Shown here: in pieces, positions 56,901 to 64,000 of the stretch | How the letters are laid out: each line of letters opens with the position of its first letter | Numbering within the stretch: the first letter of the stretch is position 1 | Origin: Symbiodinium natans | Taxonomy: Eukaryota; Sar; Dinophyceae; Suessiales; Symbiodiniaceae | Length of the DNA: 64,000 bases | Assembly (NCBI GenBank): GCA_905221605.1 | Contig: CAJNDS010001247.1 | Location: 62,001-126,000 of the forward strand | Direction of reading: 5' to 3' | Position numbers and translations under genes: made by a program | Notes under the pieces: generated by a model | What the model was told of the DNA's origin: nothing | The model's input: the letters and a program-made list of their open reading frames with translations, nothing else | The model's database searches: none

Positions 56901-59900
56901 AAGGCGGCACCCTTGAAAAAAGGGATCCCAAAAAAGGTACCCTAGTTTTAGAGACATACCCATACCTGTATACCCCCCTAAGGTACCCCCTACCCCCCAA
57001 ATGCTTCGAGGTCTATCAGGGGACTAAAGGAGGTACCCATCAGGGTTTGTAGGATTTATAGCCCTTAAACCCAAAACCCAAAACCCTAAAACCCAAAACC
57101 CAAAACCCTAAACCCTAGGGTTTAGCCGGCTCAACGGTTTTAGGGTTCACGAAGGCTTAGGGTCAAAAGGTTCAGGCTTTGAAACTAAAGGGTTCGAGAT
57201 GTCGGGCTTCCGGGCCTTCTAGGGTTTGGGGTTTAGGGTTCAGGGTTCAGGGCCCCTCAATCCGAAACCCTTGGCCCGAAAAAGGCCCAGGATTTAGGGT
57301 TTAGGGCTAAGGTTTAGGGTTTAGGGTTCAGGGTTCAGGGTTCAGGGTTTAGGGTTTAGGGTTTAGGGTTTAGCGTTTTTAGTTTTTACTGGTTGGGGTC
57401 TGCAGCCGGGGCTCTGCAGCCGCCCATTGTAGAAGGCCGCCTGAAACGAGATGCTAGAGGGTTTAGGGTTTAGGGTTTAGGGCTACCCCACTATAAGCCC
57501 TAAATCCTGTAACCACAAATCCTACAAACCAGAAGCCCCAAGCCCTGAGCCGCCCAAACGCCCTGAAACCCCCCCAAACCCCCTGAACCCCCCAAACCCC
57601 CTGAACCCCCCAAACCCCCTGAACCCCCTAAACTTCCTGAAGCCTTAAACCCCCTCAAACCCTAAACCCTGAACCCTGAACCCTAAACCCTAAACCCCAA
57701 ACCCTAAACCCTAAACCCCCTGAATCCTAGGGCCCACCCAACCCTGGACATGGGACAACCTGGGAGCTCCCCCTTCCCAGACCACTTTTTGGAGAACCCG
57801 GAACCTGCCTCTTTTTGAAGGTTGGCTTGGGTTTAGGGTTTAGGGTTTAGGGTTGAGGGTTGAGGGTTGAGGGTTTAGGGTTTAGGGTTTAGGGTTTACG
57901 GTTTCGGGTTTAGGGTTTAGGGTTTAGGGTTTGGGGTTTAGGGTTTAGGGATTAGGGTTTAGGGTTTAGGGTTTAGGGTTTACGGTTTAGGGTTTAGGGT
58001 TGAGGGTTACATCAGAGCCCTAACTAGAAGTGGCTTTAGGACGAAGCCCATTCGTAAATCCAGGAACCCCGCGCTCCCGAAAGCACCCGGGATCGCTATC
58101 AAACCAGTCCTACTGGTTCTTAGAAGGGAGTGAGGGAATGAGGTACCCTATACTTTGGAGAAGACCCTGAAACAAAGTTTATACGTAGCTATAATACGAA
58201 CCCAGAACCAAAAAAGTATTAAAGTATAGTACTCCAAGACCCAGTATAGAATCCAATAAACAGTTTGTAGAAGGGTCTACACAAGGTACCTGATCACCTC
58301 ATTCTGTGCTAACCCTAAACCCTGATCTAGGGGTTCTACCTTGGACTCTTAAGGTTGTAACCTTGGGTTCCGGGGTCCCTTTGAAGGATCCCTAAGGGGA
58401 TATACGGGCCATATTTAGAGTATATTAAGGAGAACCTTTAGGGGTACAACCTTAGGGCTACGGGTCTGAATCCCTTCACCCAAACCCTAAACCCTAAACC
58501 CTAAACCCTAAACCCTAAACCCTAAACCCTAGATTCCCTATTTAGAACCAGCACGGCCGTGGTGCCGAGGCGAACTCCGCCACCAACGGGTGCATGCGGT
58601 ACTGGGTGTCCAAAAGACAGGGCCTGCAGGAATTGGGGTTTAGGGTTTAGGGTTTAGGGTTTAGGGTTTAGGGTTTAGGGTTTAGGGTTTCGGGTTTCGG
58701 GTTTCGGGTTTAGGGTTTAATTAGGGTTAGCGCCCAAACCCTGAGCCGTAGTCCTGGGACTCTGGAGCCTGAACCTGGAACCGCAGGCGGGTTTTCAGGT
58801 TCAGGTACTCTAAACCCTAAACCGTAAACCCTAAACCCTAAGCCCTAAACCCTAAACCGGCGGGGTCTAAGGGCTTCAGGGGTGGATTTAAGGGCTTTCC
58901 GGCTTGGGGCCTAGGGCCTAAGGGGGGGCTTTAGGGTTTAGGATTTAGGGTTTAGGGTTTAGGGGAAGCGAAAACAAACCTAAACCCTCACGCCGGAACT
59001 CTAGGATATTCGGGTCTAGTAGGGGCTTGGGGGCTTGAGGTTCTACGGGGATTGAAACACCCCATGACAATTTTAACTTTTTGGGTTCTTAGGGATATAT
59101 TGGGGATTAGCACACAATAGAAATTTAAAATGTGTTCTTCATCATCCCCCCCTCACAAAGGGTTGCAAAGTTAGAGTTTAGGGGGTTGACGGCTTAGGGC
59201 ACGTCAGGCTCTGGGATTCCTGCCCGCACCTGAATCCTAAACCCGGAACCCCAGAAGTCTCAACAAGCCCTATAAGAACCTGTAAATTGCGATGTTCCCC
59301 CTTACACTAGCAGTCCTTAATAGGGATTATAGTACCCCCTATTTTATTCCCCATTAAGGACTGCTAGTAGAAGGCGAAATGTCCCAACCTGAAAGTCCAA
59401 TGAACCCTGCAAACCGTTGTAAATCCACAAGCCCTGTAAACCCCAGAAGTCCTATCCGCCCTGTAAACCCTGTAAACCCTATCCGAAACCATGAACCCTC
59501 AACCCTAAACCCCAAACCGGCCCAAAACACGACATGGTTGAAAAAAAGGGGCCTATAAGGGAACCTAAGGCCTAAAACAAGGAAACAAGGGCCTGTGCTG
59601 GGTCCTAGTAGCCCCCAACCTTACCCAAACCCCTGGGAGGATCCAAAAAATAGAACCCCCAAATAGTACCCTATACTACTATTGGGTCATTCTTCGGAAC
59701 CCTTAAGGGGTTCTATTTTTGGGATCCTCCCAGTGGTCTGGGATACAACCCTAAACCCTAAACCGTAAAACCCTAAACCCTAAAACCCTAAAACCCACAA
59801 CCTAAGCCCTAAACCCTAACCCCCCCCAAAAAAAAAAAATAGAATAAAAAAACATATATATATATATATTAAAAACAAAATGAAGAACGAAGCAAACTGA

Positions 59901-62900
59901 GGCTCCGGCCGAACGCCCTGCGTCACCAGCCGCGTGAACATGGACTCGCCAAGGTTCTCTGTCTCGGCGACGTCCGACAAGACCTGGAGGGTCGGGATGC
60001 TCCCCCTTATAGGGTTTAGGGTTTAGGGTTTATAGGGTTTAGGGTTTAGGGTTTAGGGTTTAGGGTTTAGGTTTTAGGGTTTCGGGTTTAGGGTTTAGGG
60101 TTTGTACTAACAGTCTTTGATAGGGATTCCAGGGTACCCCAACTAGAATCCCCATGAAGGACTGTTAGTATAAGGGGGAACATTCCAAGTTTAGGGTCTT
60201 AGGGTTTGGGGCTTCGAGTTTCCCCAGACCCCTGGGAGGATCCAAAAAAAGATCCCTTTCAGGGTTCCTAAGAATGACCCAATAGTAGTATGGGGTACTA
60301 TTTGGGGGTTCTGTTTTTTGGATCCTCCCACCGAAAACCCTGAACCCCAAAAAGGACTTCTTGCAGTTTAGGCTTTCGGGTTGAGAGTCTGATTGCGTGT
60401 AGGGTTTAGGGTTTAGGGTTTAGGGTTTAGGGTTTAGGGTTTAGGGTTTAGGGTTTAGGGTTTAGGGTTTAGGGGTTTTGGGTTTAGGGCTTATAATCCC
60501 ACTTACACGCGGAACAAAACCTCTGAGCGCAACCCGGATCTTGAATCTTGACGGCATAAGCCCTGAACCCTAAACCCCTATTCCCAAGCCAAAAGCCCCG
60601 AATCCTCTCAAGCGCTAATCCCCAAACCCCTGGGAGGATCCAAAACATAGAACCCCCAAATAGCACCCTGTACTACTATTGGGTCATTCTTAGGAACTCT
60701 AAACCCTAAACCCTAAACAAACCCTAAACCCTAAACCCTAAACCCCAAGCCCGAAACCCCTTAAGGGGATCCATTTGTTTTGGATCCTCCCAGGGGTCTG
60801 GGATACTTAGTGCGTCTCCGTTAGCCCTGCTTCTAACGCCCAGACCTTAACTTGGTGGCCCACGGTTTAGGGTTTAGGGTGAGGGCACTTTTTTTTTTTT
60901 TTTTTTTTTTTTTGGGGGGGGGGGGGGGGGGTTGGCTACCACCCCTAAACCCTAAAAAAGGGTGCAGGGTACCATTGGGCTAGCAAGCCAACCCCCTCAA
61001 CCCCCAAGCCCACGCTTAGAAGGTAGGGTTCGGGTTCGGGGGATGGCTAAGGGTTTAGGGTTGAGGGTTTAGGGTTTAGGGTTAAGGGCTGAGGGTTTAG
61101 GGTTGAGGGTTGAGGGTCGAGGGTTGGGGGTTGCAAGATCGAGGTGCTGTGGGCGGTAGCTGACACTGGTCGCCGATCAGGATTGCCTGCTGGCAGCCTC
61201 TGGCGATGGGTACCTGAGCGACTCTTCACCTGCCTCCCCACTTGGAGGTTTAGGGTTTAGGGTTTAGGGTGTAGGGTTTAGGAATTAGGGTTATACCCTG
61301 GACTCCCAAACCTCTAAACTCCTCAACCCCTGGACTGGGGTAAGTTTGGGGCCCTGTAACAATGAGATGTTCATGGCTTCATTTGGATTCCATAGGGGAT
61401 TTGAGGGTAATCAGCATGCTTGTTCAAACCTACCCCAGTAGACCCTAGCCCCGTAAGAGCTCCGAAACGGTTCCTATAGCTATTATTTGCCCCAAAAGAA
61501 TAAAACATAAGAATCCCTTATGAGGATTTCTTTTAGTTTATTATTCGGGGGGGTTCTTAAGCAATTACTGGATAAGAGTGTACATGGCTTCTGGGCTTCG
61601 AGATTTGGCGACCTTGCCTTTTTGTTGACCTGGTTGCGGTTAAGGATTTAGGGTTTAGGGTTTAGGGTTTGCGGTTTCCGGTTTGCGGTTTCGGAAATTC
61701 GAATGCCTCAGTCGCACCTCATGCCCTAAACCACGAAATGGGTTGCTTTTACTGCTTCCTGTGGGAACATGTTCACATGCGTAGAGGGCATTGGGGATGA
61801 ATGGGGAAGCAGTGCAATGAAGGTTTGGAGGACACGCCCTGCGACATATTCTGAGTTCTTGGCTCTTGGGTTCTGGGGTTTAGGGTTTAGGGTTTAGGGT
61901 TTAGGGTTTAGGGTTTAGGGTTTAGGGTTTAGGGTTTAGGGCTTCCGGTCTCAAGTGTGCAGCGCGGCCATAGCCATCCGAGTGGGCGAAGCGCGGTGCT
62001 TGGTATAGGCTTGGTGTCTGCATGGTTGTTTGTGTGAAATACATACTGCGGTTTCACAAGGTTACCAGATACCTGAGCCCGACGTCCTAAGCGGCTTGCT
62101 GGCCCCGTATCTTCCGTTGGTCCATGACAACAAGAAAGAACAAGACAAGCACAACTCAGCTTCCCAGATGCTAACCCTAAACCCTAAACCCGAAACCCTA
62201 AACCCGAAGGCCATGTCGTATGGAGCTTTTGAATCCGCAATTTGACAAATCTAACAGAGCGCTGAGCTCCATACCCACACTATGAAAGGGTCAGGGATGT
62301 GGGTTTAGGTTGCTTAGGCCCTATAGCACTGTCTTCGTAACCCTAAACCCGAAACCCTAAACCCTAAACCCTAAACCCTAAAACGAGGAACTGACTGCCA
62401 GGATGCTAATGCGGCTGTTTCCGCAGCTTGCGTGCACTCGTCCACGATGACGGTGGGAAAACGCACCTGGTCTTGAGATGTCGTTAGGGTTTAGGGTTTA
62501 GGGTTTAGGGTTTAGGGTATGACCCTGAACTCGAAAGCATTGCTTTTGGCCGCAAAGCAGGCGAATTGAATTGGAGGGCAGCATCTGCAAGACACTGGTT
62601 TGGGGTTTAGGGTTTAGGGTTCAGGGTGCAGGACGTTTAGGTGAGGCTTGGGCACATGCAGCGAGGTGTCCAGGGCAAAACCCGAAATTCTGGGCCCCTC
62701 GATCCGAACCCTAAACCCTAAACCCCAAACCCTACACCCTAAGCCCTTTCAAAGGTGGTTCAGGACTTAGGGTTCCAGGTTTGAGGTTTTAGGGCTTCTT
62801 GTCAGGGTTTCAGGGCATCAACAAAAAGGAGGTTTGGGGTTTGGGACGTAGGATTTGGGGTCTCGGTTGGGATGGATGTTCCCCCATAATCGCGTGCTCT

Positions 62901-64000
62901 ATAACCCCACAGTAAACGTGTTAACTAGTAAGGACTTTTAGTAATAGGGGGAACTTCTCAAGGAATCGGGTTTGGGCTTGAGGGCGCCCAAGGTTCACAA
63001 CCGCTCCGCAACTCCACGTTGGGCGAACTCGGGGGGAAGGACCATGGGTTTGCCTCATGAGAAAATAACTAAACCCAAAACCCTTGCTAAACCCTAAACC
63101 CTAAACCCTAAACCCGAAACCCTAAACCCTAAACCCTAAACCCCTCAACCCCTACCTCCCTAACTTCCGGGGGGGGGTGGGAACAGCAGAAGCTCCCAAG
63201 CCTTGTCCAAGGTGGTGCCGGATGCACCGATGCATGTGGCACAGACCACCTCGGCCTTCTTAAGATCCTTCCGCGGAGACTTGTTGAGGGCTTGCGGGGC
63301 TGAGGGCCCATAGGCCTAAACCCTAGACCCTAAACCCTAAACTTATAACTTATAAACCCTAAACCCTAAACCCTAAAACCCTAAAACCCTAAACCCCAAA
63401 AGGTAGTTTGTGGAATTCTGGGCTTTGGGCTTTGCGGGGAGGAGCCCCGAATCAAAAAAAATAAGATTAGGGGGGACAGCTGGAGGCTTCTCAGGTTTTG
63501 GAGCTCTGCGGTCTTGATTCGGATTCGGGCATTTAGGGTTTAGGGTTTAGGGTTTAGGGTTTAGGGTTTAGGCATTCAGGGTACCCCCAGAGTTCGATAG
63601 TCCCCTTCATGGAATACACAAGGAACCCTGATTTTCGAACCCCCCCCCCCCACCCCCAGACTGACCAATGGCTTTCAGGGCCGAAAATTCTACTGCCGAT
63701 GCTGCACAAAAAGCCCTAAACCCAAAACTCTGAACCCTCAACACCTTGCTGCAACTCCCAACTACCTAAGCTAGGTCCCTCTTCCACAAAGAGCCGGTAC
63801 GTAGACTCCAATAACGCTCAACCCGGAGAACCCTGGTTTGGGAATTTGGGCTTGGGGTTTAGGGTTTAGGGTTTAGGGTTTAGGGTTTAGGGTTTAGGGC
63901 CCGGGTCCTTCCACCGGCCGTCAAGGGCATAGGCCTTCACATCTTCGCGGATGGCCTCTGGCCGACCGACTCTCACGATGTTCACCCCAGTCTTTCCGAT
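47892..64000 (-). CDS. UPF1/SMUBP2-like superfamily 1 helicase gene, 17 exons, 5' end outside window
   Basis: Gene-level entry; exons are listed separately. Reading the minus strand gives, in order, VRVGRPEAIRED, VVCATC, motif II VIVDECTQ, motif III IGDQCQLPPT, LGESMFTRL, DTQYRMHP, FYNGRL, PPDGFPWP, VTPYKGQVR, SVDRFQGQEKEV, VIIFCAVRN, motif VI RRLNVMLTRAR and DPLWHEWL. This is the order in UPF1/SEN1/SMUBP2-family RNA/DNA helicases, ATP-driven motors of nonsense-mediated decay or nucleic-acid unwinding. Exons total about 1.07 kb in 16.1 kb. All 16 junctions join in phase; donors are GC in 14, GT in one and GA in one. The last exon ends in TGA. The N-terminus with Walker A would lie beyond position 64000. 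It cannot be assigned to UPF1 itself rather than a paralogue; large families of such helicases are possible. Confidence 0.9.
48048..48190. mobile_element. family G MITE-like element
   Basis: ACTTGGAGGTTCAGGGTACT to AAGTACCATGAAGCTCCAAG; repeated TATAA in the core. Confidence 0.85.
48948..49029 (-). CDS. UPF1-like helicase exon 16
   Basis: Reads VIGSRSTLMSDPLWHEWLIW then AAARGAI, matching 'VVGN..TL..DPLW..WL.W' at the end of the helicase core. Acceptor GCCAG|GTG, GC donor leaving one T. Confidence 0.93.
49452..49621. repeat. telomere-like array, CCCTAAA orientation
   Basis: About 24 units with one six-base copy near 49590; in the intron between helicase exons 15 and 16. Confidence 0.97.
49633..49763. 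mobile_element. family C element containing a telomere-like insert
   Basis: GGGCCCATGTACCTATATAG to GTAGGTACATGGACCC, with CCCTAAAC-type sequence (49709-49739) in the right arm. Confidence 0.83.
49794..49870 (-). CDS. UPF1-like helicase exon 15, motif VI
   Basis: Reads GEGKVGFLCDWRRLNVMLTR then ARIGLI. RRLNVxLTRAR is motif VI, carrying the arginine finger. Acceptor CCCAG|GCG; the GC donor joins exactly to 'VIGSRSTL' in exon 16. Confidence 0.95.
49935..50078. mobile_element. family G MITE-like element
   Basis: ACTTGGAGGTTCAGGGTACT to AAGTACCATGAACCTCCAAG. Confidence 0.86.
50730..50763 (-). CDS. UPF1-like helicase exon 14 (34 nt)
   Basis: Reads VIIFCAVRNNR, the conserved 'VIIFS.VR.N' strand after motif V. 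Acceptor CGCAG|GTG, GC donor with one base carried over. Confidence 0.92.
51134..51281. mobile_element. family F MITE-like element
   Basis: AACTACTATTTGCTTAAGAA to GGGGGGTTCTTAAGCACTTA, with a GAT/TTA microsatellite inside. Confidence 0.8.
51344..51401 (-). CDS. UPF1-like helicase exon 13, motif V
   Basis: Reads FRSGLEVESVDRFQGQEKE. Motif V is normally SVDGFQG; here Gly is replaced by Arg (RFQG). Acceptor TGCAG|GTT; this is the only GT donor in the gene (GAG|GTCTGG). Confidence 0.92.
51526..51563. repeat. poly-C run beside TA microsatellites
   Basis: C tract with two T interruptions, then two ATATAT tracts to 51630. Confidence 0.96.
51825..51890 (-). CDS. UPF1-like helicase exon 12 (TPYxxQV)
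   Basis: Reads TPYKGQVRLLKKLINERPGL followed by Q. TPYxxQV is conserved in UPF1-like proteins. Acceptor TAAG|GACTCC, GC donor. Confidence 0.93.
52362..52612. repeat. 21-22 base tandem repeat
   Basis: About twelve copies of GGCTAAGGCCCATTTCTTCG with C/A and TTT length variation. Confidence 0.95.
52654..52759. mobile_element. family B element, right end missing
   Basis: Left end GCAAAGGGGGGCCCCCCTAG and full core; the terminal GGGGCCCC end is lost. Confidence 0.75.
53189..53370. mobile_element. family G element with telomere-like insert
   Basis: CATGGAGGTTCATGGTACTT to AAGTACCATGAACCTCCAAG, with GGGTTTAGGGTTTAGGGTT at 53244-53262 and a repeated TGTACTTA on each side of the insert. Confidence 0.82.
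53602..53645 (-). CDS. UPF1-like helicase exon 11
   Basis: Reads VTKNGKIGPEDVGIV, the strand leading into 'V/I-TPY'. Acceptor CCAG|GTC; the GC donor splits the last Val codon, completed by exon 12. Confidence 0.88.
54052..54081 (-). CDS. UPF1-like helicase microexon 10 (30 nt)
   Basis: Ten codons, AEKTMWALLE, continuing the helix after NPAE. Acceptor CAGAG|GCC, GC donor. It lies beside a poly-G run of 26 bases (54097-54122). Confidence 0.75.
54097..54122. repeat. poly-G run
   Basis: 26 consecutive G, sixteen bases upstream (minus strand) of the UPF1-like 30-nt exon. Confidence 0.97.
54548..54642. mobile_element. family I MITE-like element
   Basis: CTTGGAGTAGACCCTGGAAA to TTAAAGTGTAGTACTCCAAA. 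Confidence 0.82.
54861..54945 (-). CDS. UPF1-like helicase exon 9
   Basis: Reads HMPVAFINLEKCEEKREGHG then SSYINPAE, matching 'P..F.....E......SYxNxxEA'. Acceptor GGAAG|GCAC, GC donor after GAG. Confidence 0.9.
55150..55497. repeat. paired telomere-like arrays, TTTAGGG orientation
   Basis: Two long arrays (55150-55289, 55405-55497) about 115 bases apart in one intron. Confidence 0.96.
55638..55739. mobile_element. family E MITE-like element
   Basis: GGTTGCCCAGTAACCTGGGA to AAGGGCACTACTGGGCA; core TATAAGGGAACC. In a UPF1-like intron. Confidence 0.83.
55955..56002 (-). CDS. UPF1-like helicase exon 8
   Basis: Reads NGVSHIHRKPPDGFPWP (first and last codons split). The 'P.GFPWP' signature is typical of UPF1-like helicases. 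Acceptor CCCAG|GAAC, GC donor inside the Trp codon. Confidence 0.88.
56071..56271. mobile_element. family A element carrying a nested family B element
   Basis: The right arm is cut at GACTGTTA by 56129-56248; the sequence resumes TAGTATAAGGGGGAACATCCC. The left end is truncated. Confidence 0.85.
56129..56248. mobile_element. family B element nested in family A
   Basis: Ends CAGGGTGGGGCCCC and GGGGCCCCACCCTG; TA on each side. Removing it restores the family A sequence GACTGTTAGTATAAGG. Confidence 0.93.
56868..56972. mobile_element. family H element, left end degraded
   Basis: GGTGTCCCTTTTGGGTACCC to TTTTAGAGACATACCCATAC. Confidence 0.68.
57415..57440 (-). CDS. UPF1-like helicase microexon 7 (26 nt)
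   Basis: Reads AAFYNGRL plus two bases (CA). The match to 'FYxGxL' after QYRMHP and the phase on both sides support a 26-nt exon. The donor that keeps frame is GA (CTGCA|GAGCC), a rare non-canonical donor; a GC donor two bases on would break frame. Confidence 0.8.
58154..58243. mobile_element. family I MITE-like element
   Basis: TTTGGAGAAGACCCTGAAAC to TTAAAGTATAGTACTCCAAG. Confidence 0.82.
58566..58623 (-). CDS. UPF1-like helicase exon 6, motif IV region (QYRMHP)
   Basis: Reads PCLLDTQYRMHPLVAEFAS. QYRMHP is nearly invariant in the UPF1-like family. Acceptor TGCAG|GCC, GC donor. Confidence 0.94.
59289..59387. mobile_element. family A MITE-like element
   Basis: GATGTTCCCCCTTACACTAG to CTGCTAGTAGAAGGCGAAATGTCCC; a complete inverted repeat. 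Confidence 0.83.
59623..59742. mobile_element. family D MITE-like element, complete
   Basis: CCCAAACCCCTGGGAGGATC to GATCCTCCCAGTGGTCTGGG; loop ACTACTATTGGGTCATTC intact. It serves here as the family reference. Confidence 0.88.
59904..59983 (-). CDS. UPF1-like helicase exon 5
   Basis: Reads VLSDVAETENLGESMFTRLV followed by TQGVRPE, the 'LxxSLFERL' helix after motif III. Acceptor CCAG|GTCTTG. The GC donor leaves GA, completed by G of the next exon. Confidence 0.9.
59994..60188. mobile_element. family A element split by a telomere-like array
   Basis: The left arm CCCCCTTATA is separated from its continuation TACTAACAG by TTTAGGG repeats (60010-60103); TA flanks the array on both sides. The array begins 11 bases from helicase exon 5. 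Confidence 0.85.
60223..60330. mobile_element. family D MITE-like element, inverted
   Basis: CCCCAGACCCCTGGGAGGAT to TTTTGGATCCTCCCA, opposite loop orientation to 59623-59742. Confidence 0.86.
60620..60802. mobile_element. family D element with telomere-like insert
   Basis: Both ends intact; CCCTAAA-type repeats (60697-60758) sit where the reference copy reads GGAACCCTTAAGG. Confidence 0.86.
60880..60988. mobile_element. family E-like element with poly-T/poly-G expansion
   Basis: GGGCACTTTTT... then a T run (60889-60913) and a G run (60914-60931), then GGTTGGCTACC and GGTACCATTGGGCTAGC. The homopolymers replace the CACCCTTTTTTGGGG segment of other copies. Confidence 0.65.
61148..61213 (-). 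CDS. UPF1-like helicase exon 4, motif III
   Basis: Reads VPIARGCQQAILIGDQCQLP and then PT. GDQCQLPPT is helicase motif III (GDxxQLPP). Acceptor CTCAG|GTACCC; donor GC immediately after the Thr codon. Confidence 0.93.
61478..61572. mobile_element. family F element, degraded
   Basis: AGCTATTATTTGCCCC to GGGGGGTTCTTAAGCAATTA. Confidence 0.75.
61580..62400. other. UPF1-like intron stretch, nothing further recognised
   Basis: Unique spacers around a TTTAGGG array at 61876-61941. A plus ORF at 62030-62245 is not supported, because motifs II and III on the minus strand join directly across it. Confidence 0.6.
62407..62466 (-). CDS. UPF1-like helicase exon 3, motif II (Walker B)
   Basis: Twenty codons: VRFPTVIVDECTQAAETAAL. 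DECTQ is the DExxQ motif II that binds Mg-ATP and couples hydrolysis. Acceptor CCAG|GTG, donor GC (CATTA|GCATCC). Confidence 0.93.
62869..62961. mobile_element. family A element, degraded
   Basis: Ends GATGTTCCCCCATAAT and TAATAGGGGGAACTTC form the inverted repeat. Confidence 0.7.
63202..63299 (-). CDS. UPF1-like helicase exon 2
   Basis: Reads DLKKAEVVCATCIGASG...LDK, matching the conserved 'A.VVCATC.GA' strand before motif II. The acceptor is CTCAG|CC, one of few not followed by G; the donor is GC (ACAAG|GCTTGG). Confidence 0.88.
63901..64000 (-). CDS. UPF1-like helicase exon 1 (partial, cut by window edge)
   Basis: Reads IGKTGVNIVRVGRPEAIRED and continues to ALDGRWKDP. The VRVGRPE..RED stretch is typical of SMUBP2/UPF1-like helicases between motifs Ia and II. 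The donor is GC (CCGG|GCCC) and leaves one base of a codon, completed by the next exon. Confidence 0.88.

Larger units (their letters stand above)
1..64000. repeat. dispersed interstitial telomere-like arrays (TTTAGGG / CCCTAAA)
   Basis: Arrays of the 7-base unit, from two to about thirty copies and often degraded, recur every few hundred bases over the whole window in both orientations. They sit in introns and intergenic DNA and inside MITE-like elements, never inside the conserved helicase exons. The largest arrays are listed separately; the small ones are too many to list. Confidence 0.97.

Noticed and set aside
60820-60870. Exon-like minus segment VWALEAGLTET after motif III
   Set aside because: The exon at 59983 fits better in sequence (LGESMFTRL) and phase.
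63129-63311. Minus ORF of 60 codons starting at an ATG
   Set aside because: It is out of frame with the conserved VVCATC exon in the same stretch.
1-64000. Interpretation as a chromosome end
   Set aside because: Arrays alternate in orientation and surround conserved exons for 64 kb; a true end would have one orientation and no genes distal to it.
1-64000. CRISPR-like direct repeats
   Set aside because: Repeats are telomere-type units or inverted-repeat elements with no constant repeat-spacer spacing and no cas genes.

Overview
The window looks like nuclear DNA of a dinoflagellate. Three things point there: (i) introns whose donors are mostly GC, sometimes GT and once GA, with acceptors mostly of the form AG|G; (ii) recognisable genes all on one strand (minus); (iii) a TTTAGGG-type telomeric unit. 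This is inference from the sequence; no species is claimed. It is not a chromosome end. Short TTTAGGG/CCCTAAA arrays alternate in orientation every few hundred bases across all 64 kb, and conserved exons lie between them. No prokaryotic genes, rRNA or CRISPR were seen. Long simple ORFs here are mostly repeat translations (for example ...LNPKP or GFRV tails) and are not genes.

Layout, read along the minus strand. 64000-47892: the 3' part of a UPF1/SMUBP2-like superfamily 1 helicase gene. I rebuilt 17 phase-consistent exons of 26-100 nt (about 1.07 kb of coding in 16.1 kb), running from the region before motif II to a TGA stop; the 5' end lies beyond the window. 46.8-43.1 kb: a few phase-linked exons of unrecognised protein(s), possibly the N-terminal part of the next gene. 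40.7-20.3 kb: a PIF1-like helicase with 16 exons, from the Q-like motif to the region after motif IV. One 4.4 kb intron holds a hairpin array and a satellite. The first half of Walker A and the C-terminus were not found. 20.1-16.5 kb: start of an unrecognised gene with a phase-linked exon chain. Below 16.5 kb there are only unlinked, low-confidence exon candidates.

Most of the DNA is intronic or intergenic. It holds telomere-like arrays and many copies of at least ten families of short inverted-repeat (MITE-like) elements, labelled A-K here. Families nest in each other and are repeatedly interrupted by telomere-like arrays. Family E makes up almost all of two successive introns of the 20.1 kb gene and ends at the same acceptor context both times, the pattern expected of introners. 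Other blocks: a 0.95 kb array of perfect XhoI-centred hairpins (32.84-33.79 kb), a palindromic AT-richer satellite (33.8-35.2 kb), a CTA-type microsatellite (30.7-31.16 kb), and tandem arrays at 10.3-11.9 and 52.4 kb.

Caution: many spacers translate into protein-like peptides that cannot fit the reading frame of the conserved genes, so coding appearance alone is weak evidence here. Exons supported by helicase motifs and matching phases are trustworthy; single candidates are not.
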